Positions 27,297-36,218 of a stretch of 64,000 nucleotides of DNA are shown here, piece after piece (the first letter of the stretch is position 1; each line of letters begins with the position of its first letter). Origin of the DNA: Streptomyces puniciscabiei (lineage in GTDB: Bacteria > Actinomycetota > Actinomycetes > Streptomycetales > Streptomycetaceae); contig NZ_VFNX01000001.1 of assembly GCF_006715785.1 (NCBI RefSeq), forward strand, positions 2,246,501 to 2,310,500. Direction: 5' to 3'. The translations under genes and the position numbers were made by a program. Under the pieces are notes generated by a model. That model had not been told where the DNA came from. It saw only the letters and a list, made by a program, of their open reading frames with translations, and did no database searches.

Positions 27297-28199
27297 TCAG
27301 GCGGCCCAGCGGTGCAGGGTGAAGCCGTGGCGCGCCTTGCGCACCTCCACCGCTCCGGCACCGGCGAAGTGCGCCGGGACGACCAACTCCCTTTCCTCGG
27401 CGGCGCGTTCCAGGACACGCCGACGGGTCGCGGCCGCCTGCCGCGGGTCCAGGCAGAAGCAGCTGCTGCACTCGGGGCGCAGGATCTGCACCGGGCTGTG
27501 CAGGAGGTCGCCGACGAACACGGCCCGCTCGCCGCCGGATTCGACCCGCAGCACGGAGGAGCCCGGGGTGTGGCCGGGGGCGGGCTCCAGGACGAGGTGC
27601 TCGTCGATCCGGTGGCCGTCCTCCCACAGCACGGCCTGTCCGGCGCGGTGCACGGGCGCCACACTGTCCTCGTACAGCAGCCGGTCGTCCACGCGCACCC
27701 CGCCGGCGTATCCGCCCTCGGGGCCGAAGTGGCGGTCGTCGGCGGCCGGCAGAAGGTACCGGGCGCGTGGGAAGGTCGGCACCCACTCGCCGTTGACGTC
27801 ATGGGTGTTCCAGCCACAGTGGTCGGCGTGGATGTGGGTGTTCACCACGAGGTCCACCTCGCCCGGGTCCACCCCCGCCCGCCGCAGCCGCCCGGGGAGG
27901 TCGCCGGGGCGCCGGTGGAACAGCGGGTTGCCGGGCCGCTCCCGGTTCCGGCCCACCCCGGTGTCGACCAGGACGGTCCGCCCGGCGCTGCGCACCACCC
28001 AGGTCTGCAGCGCCGAGACCGCCATGTCGGTGCCGGGCTCCCAGTGTTCGGGGGCGAGCTGATCCTCGTACTCCTGCCACAGCCCGGGACCGGAGTCCGG
28101 GACGAGCCGCCGCGCGGGGGCGAGGGGCCCCTGCCACTCGACGATGCGGAGCACCTCGACGTCCCCGACCATGAACTTCTGCACGCTGTCTTCAGCCAT
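27297..28199 (-). CDS. MBL-fold metallo-hydrolase
   Basis: 300-residue metallo-beta-lactamase-fold hydrolase. The metal ligands are visible in HIHADHCGW (about 122-130), the His of PGHTPG (about 210) and the Asp of VFVGDLLHSP (about 228). The last ligand His is in PAHF (about 274). The family includes lactonases and other esterases; the N-terminal region with 'TDMAVSALQTWVVRSAGRTVLVDTG' fits AttM/AiiA-like or SDSA-like hydrolases equally. It is divergent from an AraC-type gene 145 bases away, which probably regulates it. A small Cys cluster CSSCFC near residue 245 is unusual for the family. Confidence 0.88.
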   Translation of the reverse strand: MAEDSVQKFMVGDVEVLRIVEWQGPLAPARRLVPDSGPGLWQEYEDQLAPEHWEPGTDMAVSALQTWVVRSAGRTVLVDTGVGRNRERPGNPLFHRRPGDLPGRLRRAGVDPGEVDLVVNTHIHADHCGWNTHDVNGEWVPTFPRARYLLPAADDRHFGPEGGYAGGVRVDDRLLYEDSVAPVHRAGQAVLWEDGHRIDEHLVLEPAPGHTPGSSVLRVESGGERAVFVGDLLHSPVQILRPECSSCFCLDPRQAAATRRRVLERAAEERELVVPAHFAGAGAVEVRKARHGFTLHRWAA

Positions 28200-28343
28200 G
28201 CCTCCAGCCTAGGAGCCCGCGACGAGCATCCCAATGCTTCTCCGGCTCGATCGAATACGCTGGAGTCTCACAGACCGCCTCGCGGTCCGTCTCACAGCCG
28301 GTTCTCACAGGCGGTCCCGCAGGCCGTTCCGGGGAGGTGTCCG

Positions 28344-29276
28344 ATGGACGTGGTCAGCGACGCGATCTCCGCCGTACGGGTGGGGCGGCCCTCCTCCAGC
28401 CGGCTGCGGGTGAGCGGCGACTGGGCCGTGCGGCTGGCGCCGTACGAGGGGGCGGGCTTCCATGTCGTGCTGAGCGGCGCCTGCACCCTGCTGCCGGACG
28501 ACGGCGGCGCACCGGTGCCGCTCGGTGCCGGCGACGTGGTGCTGGTGCCGCACGGCGCCGGGCATGTGCTGGCGGACGCGACGGCGGGACCGGACGCGGC
28601 GCGCCGGGCACGGCCCTTCGAGGAGGTACGGGAGCCGGACCGGCCGCTCGCGGGAGCCGGGCCCGAGGTGCGGCTGCTGTGCGGCAAGTACCGCCTCGAC
28701 CGCAGCCGGACGCACCCCCTGCTGGCCGAGCTGCCCGACCTGGTGCACCTGCCGGCGGGCGGCGGACACTGCCCCGAACTGGGTGCCGCCGTGGGGCTGT
28801 TGGCCCGGGAACTGGACGGTGACGCCGGCCGGCCGGGCACCGCCCTGGTGCTGCCCGGGCTGCTGGACCTGCTGCTGGTCTACATGATCCGCGCCTGGGC
28901 GGCCCGCGCCCGCACGGGCAGCTGGCCCGCGGCCCTGGCCGACCCCGTGACCGCCTCCGCCCTCCACGCCCTGCACTCCGATCCGGCGGCACCCTGGACG
29001 AACGACCTGCTGGCCGCCCGCGCCGGTGTCTCCCGCGCCACCCTCGCCCGCCGCTTCACCGCCCAGGTCGGCCGCCCGCCGATGGCGTATCTGACCTGGT
29101 GGCGGCTGACCCTGGCGGCGAGACGGCTGCGCGAGACGGACGCGCCGCTCGCGACGGTGGCCCGGGAGACGGGGTACGGCAGCCCGTACGCCCTCTCGCA
29201 CGCCTTCAGCCGCGAGTTCGGCACCACCCCGGGCCGGTACCGGGGCCGCGGCGCCCCCGAGGTCAGAGCTTCCTGA
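28344..29276 (+). CDS. AraC-family transcription regulator with cupin sensor domain
   Basis: 310 residues. The N-terminal AraC-binding cupin (about 1-185, 'FHVVLSGACTLLPDDGG' and 'LGAGDVVLVPHGAGHVL') is of the Cupin_6 type. The C-terminal double helix-turn-helix (about 205-300) has 'LAARAGVSRATLARRFTAQVG' and the AraC signature 'VARETGYGSPYALSHAFSREFG'. GGGGAGG lies 6 bases before the ATG. Divergent to the MBL hydrolase, which is the probable target. Confidence 0.92.
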   Translation: MDVVSDAISAVRVGRPSSSRLRVSGDWAVRLAPYEGAGFHVVLSGACTLLPDDGGAPVPLGAGDVVLVPHGAGHVLADATAGPDAARRARPFEEVREPDRPLAGAGPEVRLLCGKYRLDRSRTHPLLAELPDLVHLPAGGGHCPELGAAVGLLARELDGDAGRPGTALVLPGLLDLLLVYMIRAWAARARTGSWPAALADPVTASALHALHSDPAAPWTNDLLAARAGVSRATLARRFTAQVGRPPMAYLTWWRLTLAARRLRETDAPLATVARETGYGSPYALSHAFSREFGTTPGRYRGRGAPEVRAS

Positions 29277-29388
29277 TCTCCAGCTTCGCGATCGCCGCCC
29301 TGGCCACGTCGCGGCCGCGGGCCGTGAAGTCGCCCTTGCCCGGTAGCCGCGCGCCCACAGCCACGGGGAAGGCGAACCGGTCACACAC
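29263..29388 (-). pseudogene. 41-codon remnant in frame with the kinase stop codon
   Basis: After the TGA of the kinase at 29407 the same frame stays open for 48 codons. From GTG 29388 it reads VCDRFAFPVAVGARLPGK and ends AIAKLEIRKL. Composition and third-position GC look like real coding sequence, but it is too short for a domain and overlaps the end of the AraC gene by 14 bases. It may be the tail of a decayed gene, or an extension reached by readthrough. Confidence 0.3.
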
Positions 29389-29406
29389 CCGTGACCGAGC
29401 GGCCGT

Positions 29407-31374
29407 TCAGGATCCCGCCCGGAAGGTGTCCACCGCCACGTCGAAGTACTCCCGCGCCTCCCGCACCTTGCCGACCGGCGCCGACACCCACACGTCGTAC
29501 ATCCGCCCGGCCTCCTCCCAGCACAGGTCGTAGGTGTGGCGCGGCCCCTCCGCCGCGCTGAAGCCGTTCCAGGTGAACTCCCAGAGCGCCGCCGGGTGTC
29601 CGTCGTGGCCGGTGGGGGTGACCCGGCCGTCGTGGTAACCGGGGTTGGTGGCAGGTCCGTCGGCGGCCGACCGGTTCATCACCGCCCGCGGGCCCCCCGG
29701 CTGGGGATCGGCGACCTTGATGCCGAGGCGGAAGGTGCCGCCCGGTGAGAGGTAGAAGACGCGCTCGCCCTGCGGACTGCGGGTGAAGTCGTCCGGTACG
29801 GCGAGGGAGAAGCCGGCCGGGTCCCGGGCCGTGCGGTAACCGGAGGGCGCGGTGCGCGAGCCCCCCGAGGCCGTCGGGGCCGTCCCGCTGGGCAACGGGC
29901 CGGGGGAAGCGAGCGTCGGGGACAGGGACGGCCGCGCGGACGGGCGCGTGCCGGTCCCGGTCGCCGGGGAGGTCGCCGTACCGCCGGGGCTGCCGCCGCC
30001 GTGCCCGCTCCCGTGCAGCAGCAGCGCCGCCGCCGACACACCGGCCCCTGCCAGCGCGGCGACGAGCAGCGCCGCGACCAGCACCCCGCGCGTGGACGTG
30101 CGGGCCGGGGGCTCCGCCGCCGTCCCGGAGACGGTGGGCGGCGACTGGGGACCGCCGTGCGGAAGGTCCTGCTGGGTCGGCGTGTATCCCGCGACGCCCT
30201 CCGGGGTGCGGCTCCCGGCCGCATCGGACCGGGGTGCGCGCCCCGAATCCGCATCGGCTCCCGGGGCACGCGCCCCGGCCGCATCAGCCGTACGGTCCCG
30301 GGCCCCGTCGGACCTCGGCGTACGCCCCTGTGCCGCATCGGATTCCGAGGGACGCCCCCCCGCCGCCCCGGCCCCCGGCGTACGGCTCCCCACCGGACCG
30401 GAGCCCGGGAAGCGGCTCCCCGCCGCCCGGGATCTCTGCGTCCAGCTTCCCGTCACCCCCGGCCTCGGTGTCCGCCCCCCGCCGATCCGGTGGCCGCGCC
30501 CGGAGACCGGCGCGCCGGGCGGGCCCGGTGCCTCGGGGGTCCGGCCCGTCTCCAGGAACGTCCGCAGCATCTGCTCGGCCTCGGCCGCGCCGAGCCGCCG
30601 GTCGGGGTCGCGTTCCAGCAGCCCCCGTACGACCGGCAGCAGCGGCTCGGCCTCGGCGGGGGGCCGGATCTCGGCGGCGACCACGGCGTGCAGGATGCCG
30701 CCGAGCGAGTCGCGCCGGAACGGCGACTCGCCGCTGAGCACCGTGCACAGCAGCGCGCCCAGCGACCACAGGTCGGACTCCGGGCCGGTGCGCAGCCCCG
30801 ACATCCGTTCCGGCGCGGTGTATTCGGGCGAGCCGACGAAGGAGCCGGTCTCGGTGAGCGTGGTGGCGCCCGCGACCTGCGCGATGCCGAAGTCGGTCAG
30901 CACGACCCGGCCGGTGTCCGACTCGATCAGCACGTTCGCGGGCTTGATGTCCCGGTGCAGCACCCCTGCCTCGTGCGCGGTACGGACCGCGCCGAGCAGG
31001 GCGATGCCGATCCGCGCGGCCTCGGCGGCGTCGACCGGGCCCTGTTGGGAGATGCGGTCGGCGAGCGAGCCGCCCTCGATCAATTCCATGACCAGGTACG
31101 GCCGTTCGTCCTGCTCCACCACGTCGTGCACGACGATGATGTGCGGATGCCGCAGCTGGGCGACCGCCCGCGCCTCACGGAACGTACGGTCCCGGCGGCG
31201 CCGCGCGTCGCCCTCGGCGAGGGAGTCGTCCGGGAGGAGTTCCTTGACCGCGACACGCCGGCCCAGCACCTGGTCCTCGGCCCGCCACACGACGCCCATG
31301 CCGCCGCGCCCGATGCGTGCCTCCAGACGGTAACGGCCCGCGATCACCCGGAAGTCGGCGCCCTCGGTCCCCAT
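29407..31374 (-). CDS. Receptor-type Ser/Thr protein kinase (array member D)
   Basis: About 655 residues. The intact kinase domain (about 10-275) has the Gly loop GRGGMG, Lys44, HRD 140-142 and DFG 161-163. The juxtamembrane linker (about 300-400) is built of 10-residue imperfect repeats of the type GSRTPGAGAA, Arg/Pro-rich. A single membrane helix (about 435-455) and a Ser/Thr/Pro stalk lead to an extracellular domain of about 140 residues beginning 'DPAGFSLAVPDDF' and ending 'YFDVAVDTF'. That domain seems homologous to the ectodomains of the next three genes. Expected to phosphorylate cytoplasmic proteins in response to an external cue. The ATG before GTEGADF was chosen; ATGs 9 and 12 bases upstream are alternatives. 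Confidence 0.9.
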   Translation of the reverse strand: MGTEGADFRVIAGRYRLEARIGRGGMGVVWRAEDQVLGRRVAVKELLPDDSLAEGDARRRRDRTFREARAVAQLRHPHIIVVHDVVEQDERPYLVMELIEGGSLADRISQQGPVDAAEAARIGIALLGAVRTAHEAGVLHRDIKPANVLIESDTGRVVLTDFGIAQVAGATTLTETGSFVGSPEYTAPERMSGLRTGPESDLWSLGALLCTVLSGESPFRRDSLGGILHAVVAAEIRPPAEAEPLLPVVRGLLERDPDRRLGAAEAEQMLRTFLETGRTPEAPGPPGAPVSGRGHRIGGGRTPRPGVTGSWTQRSRAAGSRFPGSGPVGSRTPGAGAAGGRPSESDAAQGRTPRSDGARDRTADAAGARAPGADADSGRAPRSDAAGSRTPEGVAGYTPTQQDLPHGGPQSPPTVSGTAAEPPARTSTRGVLVAALLVAALAGAGVSAAALLLHGSGHGGGSPGGTATSPATGTGTRPSARPSLSPTLASPGPLPSGTAPTASGGSRTAPSGYRTARDPAGFSLAVPDDFTRSPQGERVFYLSPGGTFRLGIKVADPQPGGPRAVMNRSAADGPATNPGYHDGRVTPTGHDGHPAALWEFTWNGFSAAEGPRHTYDLCWEEAGRMYDVWVSAPVGKVREAREYFDVAVDTFRAGS

Positions 31375-31460
31375 GCGCCCCATCATGCCGCACCGGACCC
31401 GCCCGCTCCGGGGCACCGATCAGCCAAGCCGCCCCGATCGACCAGCCATTTTCGGCCGTA

Positions 31461-33185
31461 TCAGCCCTCGTTCGGCTCCTGCCAGCTCTGCAGGACCCAC
31501 TTGAACTGCTTGCTGGTCTTCACCCAGTCCTGTTCCGGCGTGGACATGTAGATGGCGTACTCGGTGCCGGAACGCGCGAAGTACGTCTCCTCGATCGCAT
31601 GCCGCGGACCGGCGACGTGCGGCGGGTCCTTCTTGAGCGCGTACCAGGTGTACTCCCACACCGAGCCATTGCGGTCGCGGTAGTTGTTCGCCTTCAAGGC
31701 CACGCGCTTGTAGTCGACCAGTCCCTGCAACTGCTGTTCCAGGTCCAGCTGGTGCTGGTAGGCGTCCTGGAAGTCCGGCGACGGGTCCATGGCGATACGG
31801 ACGAAGTGATAGCCGCCGTCGGGCGTGTAGTCGACCTGCTTGAGGCCGCCGGGGACACCGGGAACGCCGACGACCTTCCGCTGCCAGCCCTTGGGCAGGT
31901 AGACGGTGAAGCCCCAGGGGTCGTGGTACGCCTTCCACGAGGCGAAAGCCGTACCGCCGGGGGCCGACGCGGCGCTGCTGCTCCCCGAGGGTGAGGTCGT
32001 CGCCGGGCCCGCGCCCCCGCCGGACGCGGTGTTCTGCTGTGTGCCGCCCCACTGCTGGTAGGCCACCGCGGCGCCGCCGCCGAGTACGGCCGCGACGGCG
32101 ACGACGAGGGCGAGGGTCCGCAGCCGGCGGCGGGGGCGGGGCCGTGCGCGGCCCGCGTCGGACGGCGTGGGGGCCACGGCCGTCGGACCGGTCATGGAGC
32201 GGCCCGGGCCCGCTGGGGCTCCGGGGCCGTGGACGGTGCCCGTGGAGCCGGTGCCGGAGGCGGGTCCGTAGCCGGAGGTGGGTCCCGTGGGGCTGTGACC
32301 CGAGGTGCTCGGCCCGCCGGTGTGCAGGCCCGAGCCCTGGGTCGGGATGAAGGCCTGGGCCGTGTGCGGGCGGCGGCCCTCCACCGCCTCGGCGAGCATC
32401 TGCTCCGCCTCCTCCGCGCTCGGCCGGCGCTCCGGTTCCTTGCGCAGCAGGGCGGATATGACGGGGCCCAGCGCTCCGGCGTGGCGCGGCTCGTCGGCCT
32501 CCTCCTCCACGACCGCCTGCATGGTGCCCAGCGGTGAGGTGCGGCGGAACGGCGAACGGCCCTCGACCGCCGTGTACAGCGTGGCGCCGAGCGCCCACAG
32601 GTCCGAGGCCGGGCCGGGATCGTGGCCACGCACCCGCTCGGGCGCGAGATAGTCGACCGAGCCGACGACCTCGCCGGTGCGGGTGATGGTCGAGTCGCCT
32701 TCTATCTGCGCGATGCCGAAGTCGGTGAGCAGCACCCGGCCGTCCCGTCCGAGGAGGACGTTGCCGGGCTTGACGTCCCGGTGCAGCACCCCCGCGGAGT
32801 GCGCGGCACGCAGCGCCCGCAGCACCCACAGCCCGATCCGGGCGGCCTCCGTCGGCTCCACCCGCCCCCGCTCCTTGACCGCGTCGGCCAGTGAGTTGCC
32901 CTCGACCAGCTCCATGACGATCCACGGGCGGCCGTCGTGTTCGAGGACGTCGTGCACGGTGACGACGGCGGAGTGGTTGATGCGCGCCGCGGCGCGGGCC
33001 TCGGCCCGGGTGCGGGCGAGCAGCACGGCCCGATCACTGTCCGAGACGTAGAGCGCGGCGGTCAACTCCTTGACGGCGACCGTCCGGTGCAACACCTCGT
33101 CGTGGGCGCGCCACACCCGGCCCATGCCGCCGCTGCCGATGGAATCGGCGAGCCGGTAGCGGCCCGCTATCAGCAGGCCCTGCAT
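31461..33185 (-). CDS. Receptor-type Ser/Thr protein kinase (array member C)
   Basis: About 574 residues. The active-type kinase domain has the Gly loop GSGGMG, Lys39, HRD 135-137 and DFG 155-157, plus the activation loop 'GDSTITRTGEVVGSVDYLAPE'. A Gly/Thr/Pro linker, one membrane helix (about 360-380) and an ectodomain follow, starting 'HDPWGFTVYLPKGWQ' and ending 'FKWVLQSW'. The ectodomain resembles those of the neighbouring kinases. The start is unclear: ATG 33185 begins with MQGLLIAGRYRL, while GTG 33194 is closer to the GCGGGG site. Same strand as its neighbours but with a 149-base gap upstream, so it may have its own promoter. Confidence 0.9.
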   Translation of the reverse strand: MQGLLIAGRYRLADSIGSGGMGRVWRAHDEVLHRTVAVKELTAALYVSDSDRAVLLARTRAEARAAARINHSAVVTVHDVLEHDGRPWIVMELVEGNSLADAVKERGRVEPTEAARIGLWVLRALRAAHSAGVLHRDVKPGNVLLGRDGRVLLTDFGIAQIEGDSTITRTGEVVGSVDYLAPERVRGHDPGPASDLWALGATLYTAVEGRSPFRRTSPLGTMQAVVEEEADEPRHAGALGPVISALLRKEPERRPSAEEAEQMLAEAVEGRRPHTAQAFIPTQGSGLHTGGPSTSGHSPTGPTSGYGPASGTGSTGTVHGPGAPAGPGRSMTGPTAVAPTPSDAGRARPRPRRRLRTLALVVAVAAVLGGGAAVAYQQWGGTQQNTASGGGAGPATTSPSGSSSAASAPGGTAFASWKAYHDPWGFTVYLPKGWQRKVVGVPGVPGGLKQVDYTPDGGYHFVRIAMDPSPDFQDAYQHQLDLEQQLQGLVDYKRVALKANNYRDRNGSVWEYTWYALKKDPPHVAGPRHAIEETYFARSGTEYAIYMSTPEQDWVKTSKQFKWVLQSWQEPNEG

Positions 33186-33334
33186 CTGATTCACGTTGCC
33201 CCGCAATGCTCTTGACAGGGTCAGACTAAGGACCGGTCAACCAACTGGGAACCAGCGGGGTGCCAAGGTGACAGCACTGTGACGGTTGTGGCCGCACGAA
33301 TCGGCCAGGATCGGTCAACCGGTATACGGGGCGC

Positions 33335-36055
33335 TCAACCCGTGTAGCGGTACGTCGCCGTGGCCTGCTCGTAGAACTGTGTCACCGCGTCCCGCTGGGA
33401 CTCCGGGCCACGGACCTGGATGATGTGGTAGCGGCCGTTCAGCAGGATCGCCATGTTGCGCACGAACAGGTCGCGGCCCTGGCCGTCGGTCCAGGTGAAC
33501 TGCCCCTCGGCCATGGTCCGCCCACCCACCTCGATGGTTCTCAGGCCGGTGGCCGTGGCCCAGCTGGAGTCGCGGTACGGCTGGAGCTCGCTCTCCTTGT
33601 CCCGCTGGTAGGTCATCGGGTCGCCGCCGTAGGCCGAGGCGCTGTCCCGGCCGGGCACGAGGATCAGCTCGAAGTTCCCGTGCGCGTAGACCACCTGGCC
33701 GCTGCCGTTCTTCGGGGCGCGGTCCCATCCCTGGGCGACGGCGACCTGGAACCCCTCGGGATCCCTGCGCAGTGTGAAGCCGTCGGCGACGGACGCGTCG
33801 CCGCCGGTCTGTGGCTCGGTGGCGGGCGCGGACGCGGAGGGGCTGCCGCCCTGCTCCGAGGGGATCGGCGTGGCCGAGGGCGCGGCACCGACCTCCCCGG
33901 CGTTCCCCGTGCGGTCCGGGCTGCCCGCGGCCCCGCTCGCCCCCTGCTTGGGCATGAACAGCATCGCGTACGCGATCGCGCCGGCCAGCAGGAGCAGGAT
34001 CAGCAGAAGCAGGGTCCGGCCGAGACTGCGCGGCGAACGCACCTCCTCCCGGCCCCGGGCACGCTTGTGCCGGCCGTGCGGATGAACCTCGGGCAGCCCG
34101 GCACGCCGCCGGCGCAACCGCACCAGTTCGCCGCGGCGCCGCACGACCGGCAGCCGGCTCGGGTCGGCGGGCGGCACGGGTACGACATGGGTGCCGGCGT
34201 CCGGCTCGGGCGCGGAGCGCACCAGCGAGCGCAGCCAGCCGTTCAGCTCCTCGAAGTCCAGGCGATCGGTGGGGTCCTGGCGCAGCAGCGACTCGACGAC
34301 CGGCCGGAGCGGGCCGCACTCCTCGGCGAAGGCGGGCGGCTCGGCGCACACCAGCTGCACCAGCTCGGCCGTCGACTCCTCCGGATACGGCGCGTGTCCC
34401 TGCACGGCCCGGAACAACAGCGCGCCCAGCGCCCACAGATCGGTCGCCGGCCCGATCGGCGCCGCCAGCTGCCAGTTCTCGTGCACGGGCCCCGCCTGCT
34501 CCGGCGCCCACCGCTCGGTCACCGGCCCGACGACGGTCATCCGCACCTGCCGCGCCCGCTCAGCCGCCAACGCACTTGCGGTCCCCCGCCGAACACCGGC
34601 CGCTCCCGGCTCGTTCCAGCGGGGGTGGGCGGGGTCCGCACCGGTCCCGGGAGTGGCGGCGGGGCCGGTGGCGTACGGGGGCAGGGTCGGGACGGTGCCG
34701 TGGGGAGGCGGTTCTGAGCCCCGGTGGCCGGGGGTGGTGGGGTCCGTGGCGGGGGACTGGGCCGGGACGGACGGGGGTGCGTGGAGCGGGTCCGTCGAGG
34801 GGAGTCCGGGGCGCTGCGGGGCGCCGCTCAGGGCCGGTGAGGTGCCGCCGGCGGCAGGGCGCGGTGAGGCGCCGTGCCAGGGGGCGCCCTGCACTCCGTA
34901 GGGGTCGGCGATCCGTCCGGGCGGGGTTGTGGCGCCCGGGCCGCCGGAGTACGGCGACTGCGGCGTGCCGTCGGCCCGGGCGGCACCGGCGTCGCCCTCG
35001 GCGGGCGGCCGGGCTCCGGGCAGCGCGGGGCGCCCGCTCTCCCGGACCTCCTGCACCCGGGCGGCGGCGCGGGCACCCGCACGGTACGCGGCGATGGCCC
35101 CGGCGCGGGCGGCACGGATGTCCGTGCCGTTCTCCAGGGGCCGTTGCGCCGCCGGGCCGGTCCCGCCGGACGCCCCGTTCATCCCCGGCACCGCCGGCCC
35201 TCCGGCCGCCCTTGCCTGGATCGCGGCCCGGCGTGCGGCCTCGGGATCGACGTCCGGGGAAGGCACCCCGCCCGCTCCCAGGGGCACAGCGGGGCCACCG
35301 CCCGCCCCCGGAGGAACGTCCAGGCCGCCGCCGGCCCGAGTCGCGGGACCGGGAACCGCGCCCGGACCGGCCGCCTCGGTCCCCGCACCTCCGACGGCCC
35401 CCTCTGCCGGCCCTTCCTGGCGCGGCACCGGGTCGTACCCGCACAACGCCTCCTCCGCCGCGCCGACGGCCAGGCCGGTCAGCATCACGCGGCCGTCGTC
35501 GCAGACGAGCACCGTGCGGGCGGTGATGTTGCGGTGCACCCAGCCATGGCCGTGCAGCACCCGGAGCGCCATGAGCACGTCCGCCGCGACCTCGGCCGCC
35601 CGGTACGGCGACAGCGGCTGCTCGGCGAGCAGCGCGGCCAGCGGGCGCGCGGCCACCAACTCGCTGACGATCCACAGCGAACCGCCCTCGGCGAACACGT
35701 CGAAGACCTGGTCGAGGCGCGGATGGTCGGGAATGCGGGCCGCGGCCTGCGCGGCCTCCACGGCGCGCCGCACGGCCGGGTCGGCGGGCCGCCGGGTGGC
35801 GGTCCGGGCGTCCGCCGTCCGCCGGACCCCGGCACCGACCCCGGTCCCGCGCTCACGCGCGGTGAAGCCCTCGGGCAGGCCCTCCGCGTCGAGCACCTCG
35901 GCCTCGACGACCTCCGGCAACGGCACCTGCCGGACGAGCACTTCCTGGCCGCTGTAGGTGTCGAAGGCGCGGGCCTCGGTGAGTTCGTACTCGTCGGAGG
36001 GCGGCAACGGCAGGCGGTAGCGGTCGGCGAGCACCCGGCCCGCGTAGTCGTCCAC
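33335..36055 (-). CDS. Membrane pseudokinase with large insertion (array member B)
   Basis: 906 residues from a GTG with a strong GGGGGAGG 4 bases upstream. Kinase homology is clear (HR-motif, 'DLWALGALLFRAVQGHAPYPE'), but the catalytic residues are gone. There is no glycine-rich loop, VAVK is VLVR (Arg42), and HRD-x-K-xx-N reads HRNITART (174-181: Asp to Asn, Lys to Thr, Asn to Thr). DFG reads GLA (194-196). An Ala/Gly/Pro-rich insertion of about 300 residues sits between the DFG and APE positions. A membrane helix (about 680-700) and an ectodomain like that of the neighbours follow ('DPEGFQVAVAQGWD'). It should bind partners rather than phosphorylate. The frame is intact over 2.7 kb, so it is maintained, not decaying. 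Confidence 0.88.
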   Translation of the reverse strand: MDDYAGRVLADRYRLPLPPSDEYELTEARAFDTYSGQEVLVRQVPLPEVVEAEVLDAEGLPEGFTARERGTGVGAGVRRTADARTATRRPADPAVRRAVEAAQAAARIPDHPRLDQVFDVFAEGGSLWIVSELVAARPLAALLAEQPLSPYRAAEVAADVLMALRVLHGHGWVHRNITARTVLVCDDGRVMLTGLAVGAAEEALCGYDPVPRQEGPAEGAVGGAGTEAAGPGAVPGPATRAGGGLDVPPGAGGGPAVPLGAGGVPSPDVDPEAARRAAIQARAAGGPAVPGMNGASGGTGPAAQRPLENGTDIRAARAGAIAAYRAGARAAARVQEVRESGRPALPGARPPAEGDAGAARADGTPQSPYSGGPGATTPPGRIADPYGVQGAPWHGASPRPAAGGTSPALSGAPQRPGLPSTDPLHAPPSVPAQSPATDPTTPGHRGSEPPPHGTVPTLPPYATGPAATPGTGADPAHPRWNEPGAAGVRRGTASALAAERARQVRMTVVGPVTERWAPEQAGPVHENWQLAAPIGPATDLWALGALLFRAVQGHAPYPEESTAELVQLVCAEPPAFAEECGPLRPVVESLLRQDPTDRLDFEELNGWLRSLVRSAPEPDAGTHVVPVPPADPSRLPVVRRRGELVRLRRRRAGLPEVHPHGRHKRARGREEVRSPRSLGRTLLLLILLLLAGAIAYAMLFMPKQGASGAAGSPDRTGNAGEVGAAPSATPIPSEQGGSPSASAPATEPQTGGDASVADGFTLRRDPEGFQVAVAQGWDRAPKNGSGQVVYAHGNFELILVPGRDSASAYGGDPMTYQRDKESELQPYRDSSWATATGLRTIEVGGRTMAEGQFTWTDGQGRDLFVRNMAILLNGRYHIIQVRGPESQRDAVTQFYEQATATYRYTG

Positions 36056-36218
36056 ATTGCCTCCCCCGGCCGCCCGGTCGGTCACATCCGTTCGCCTCAC
36101 GACCCGTTTCGCACGCACTTCCGGCTGCGTACGGTCCGCAACCATTCACGATACGTGCCAGAGGCAACCCGCACCGAGTGGATGACGGATTCTCACGCCC
36201 CAAACCGGCGTCCGGCGT

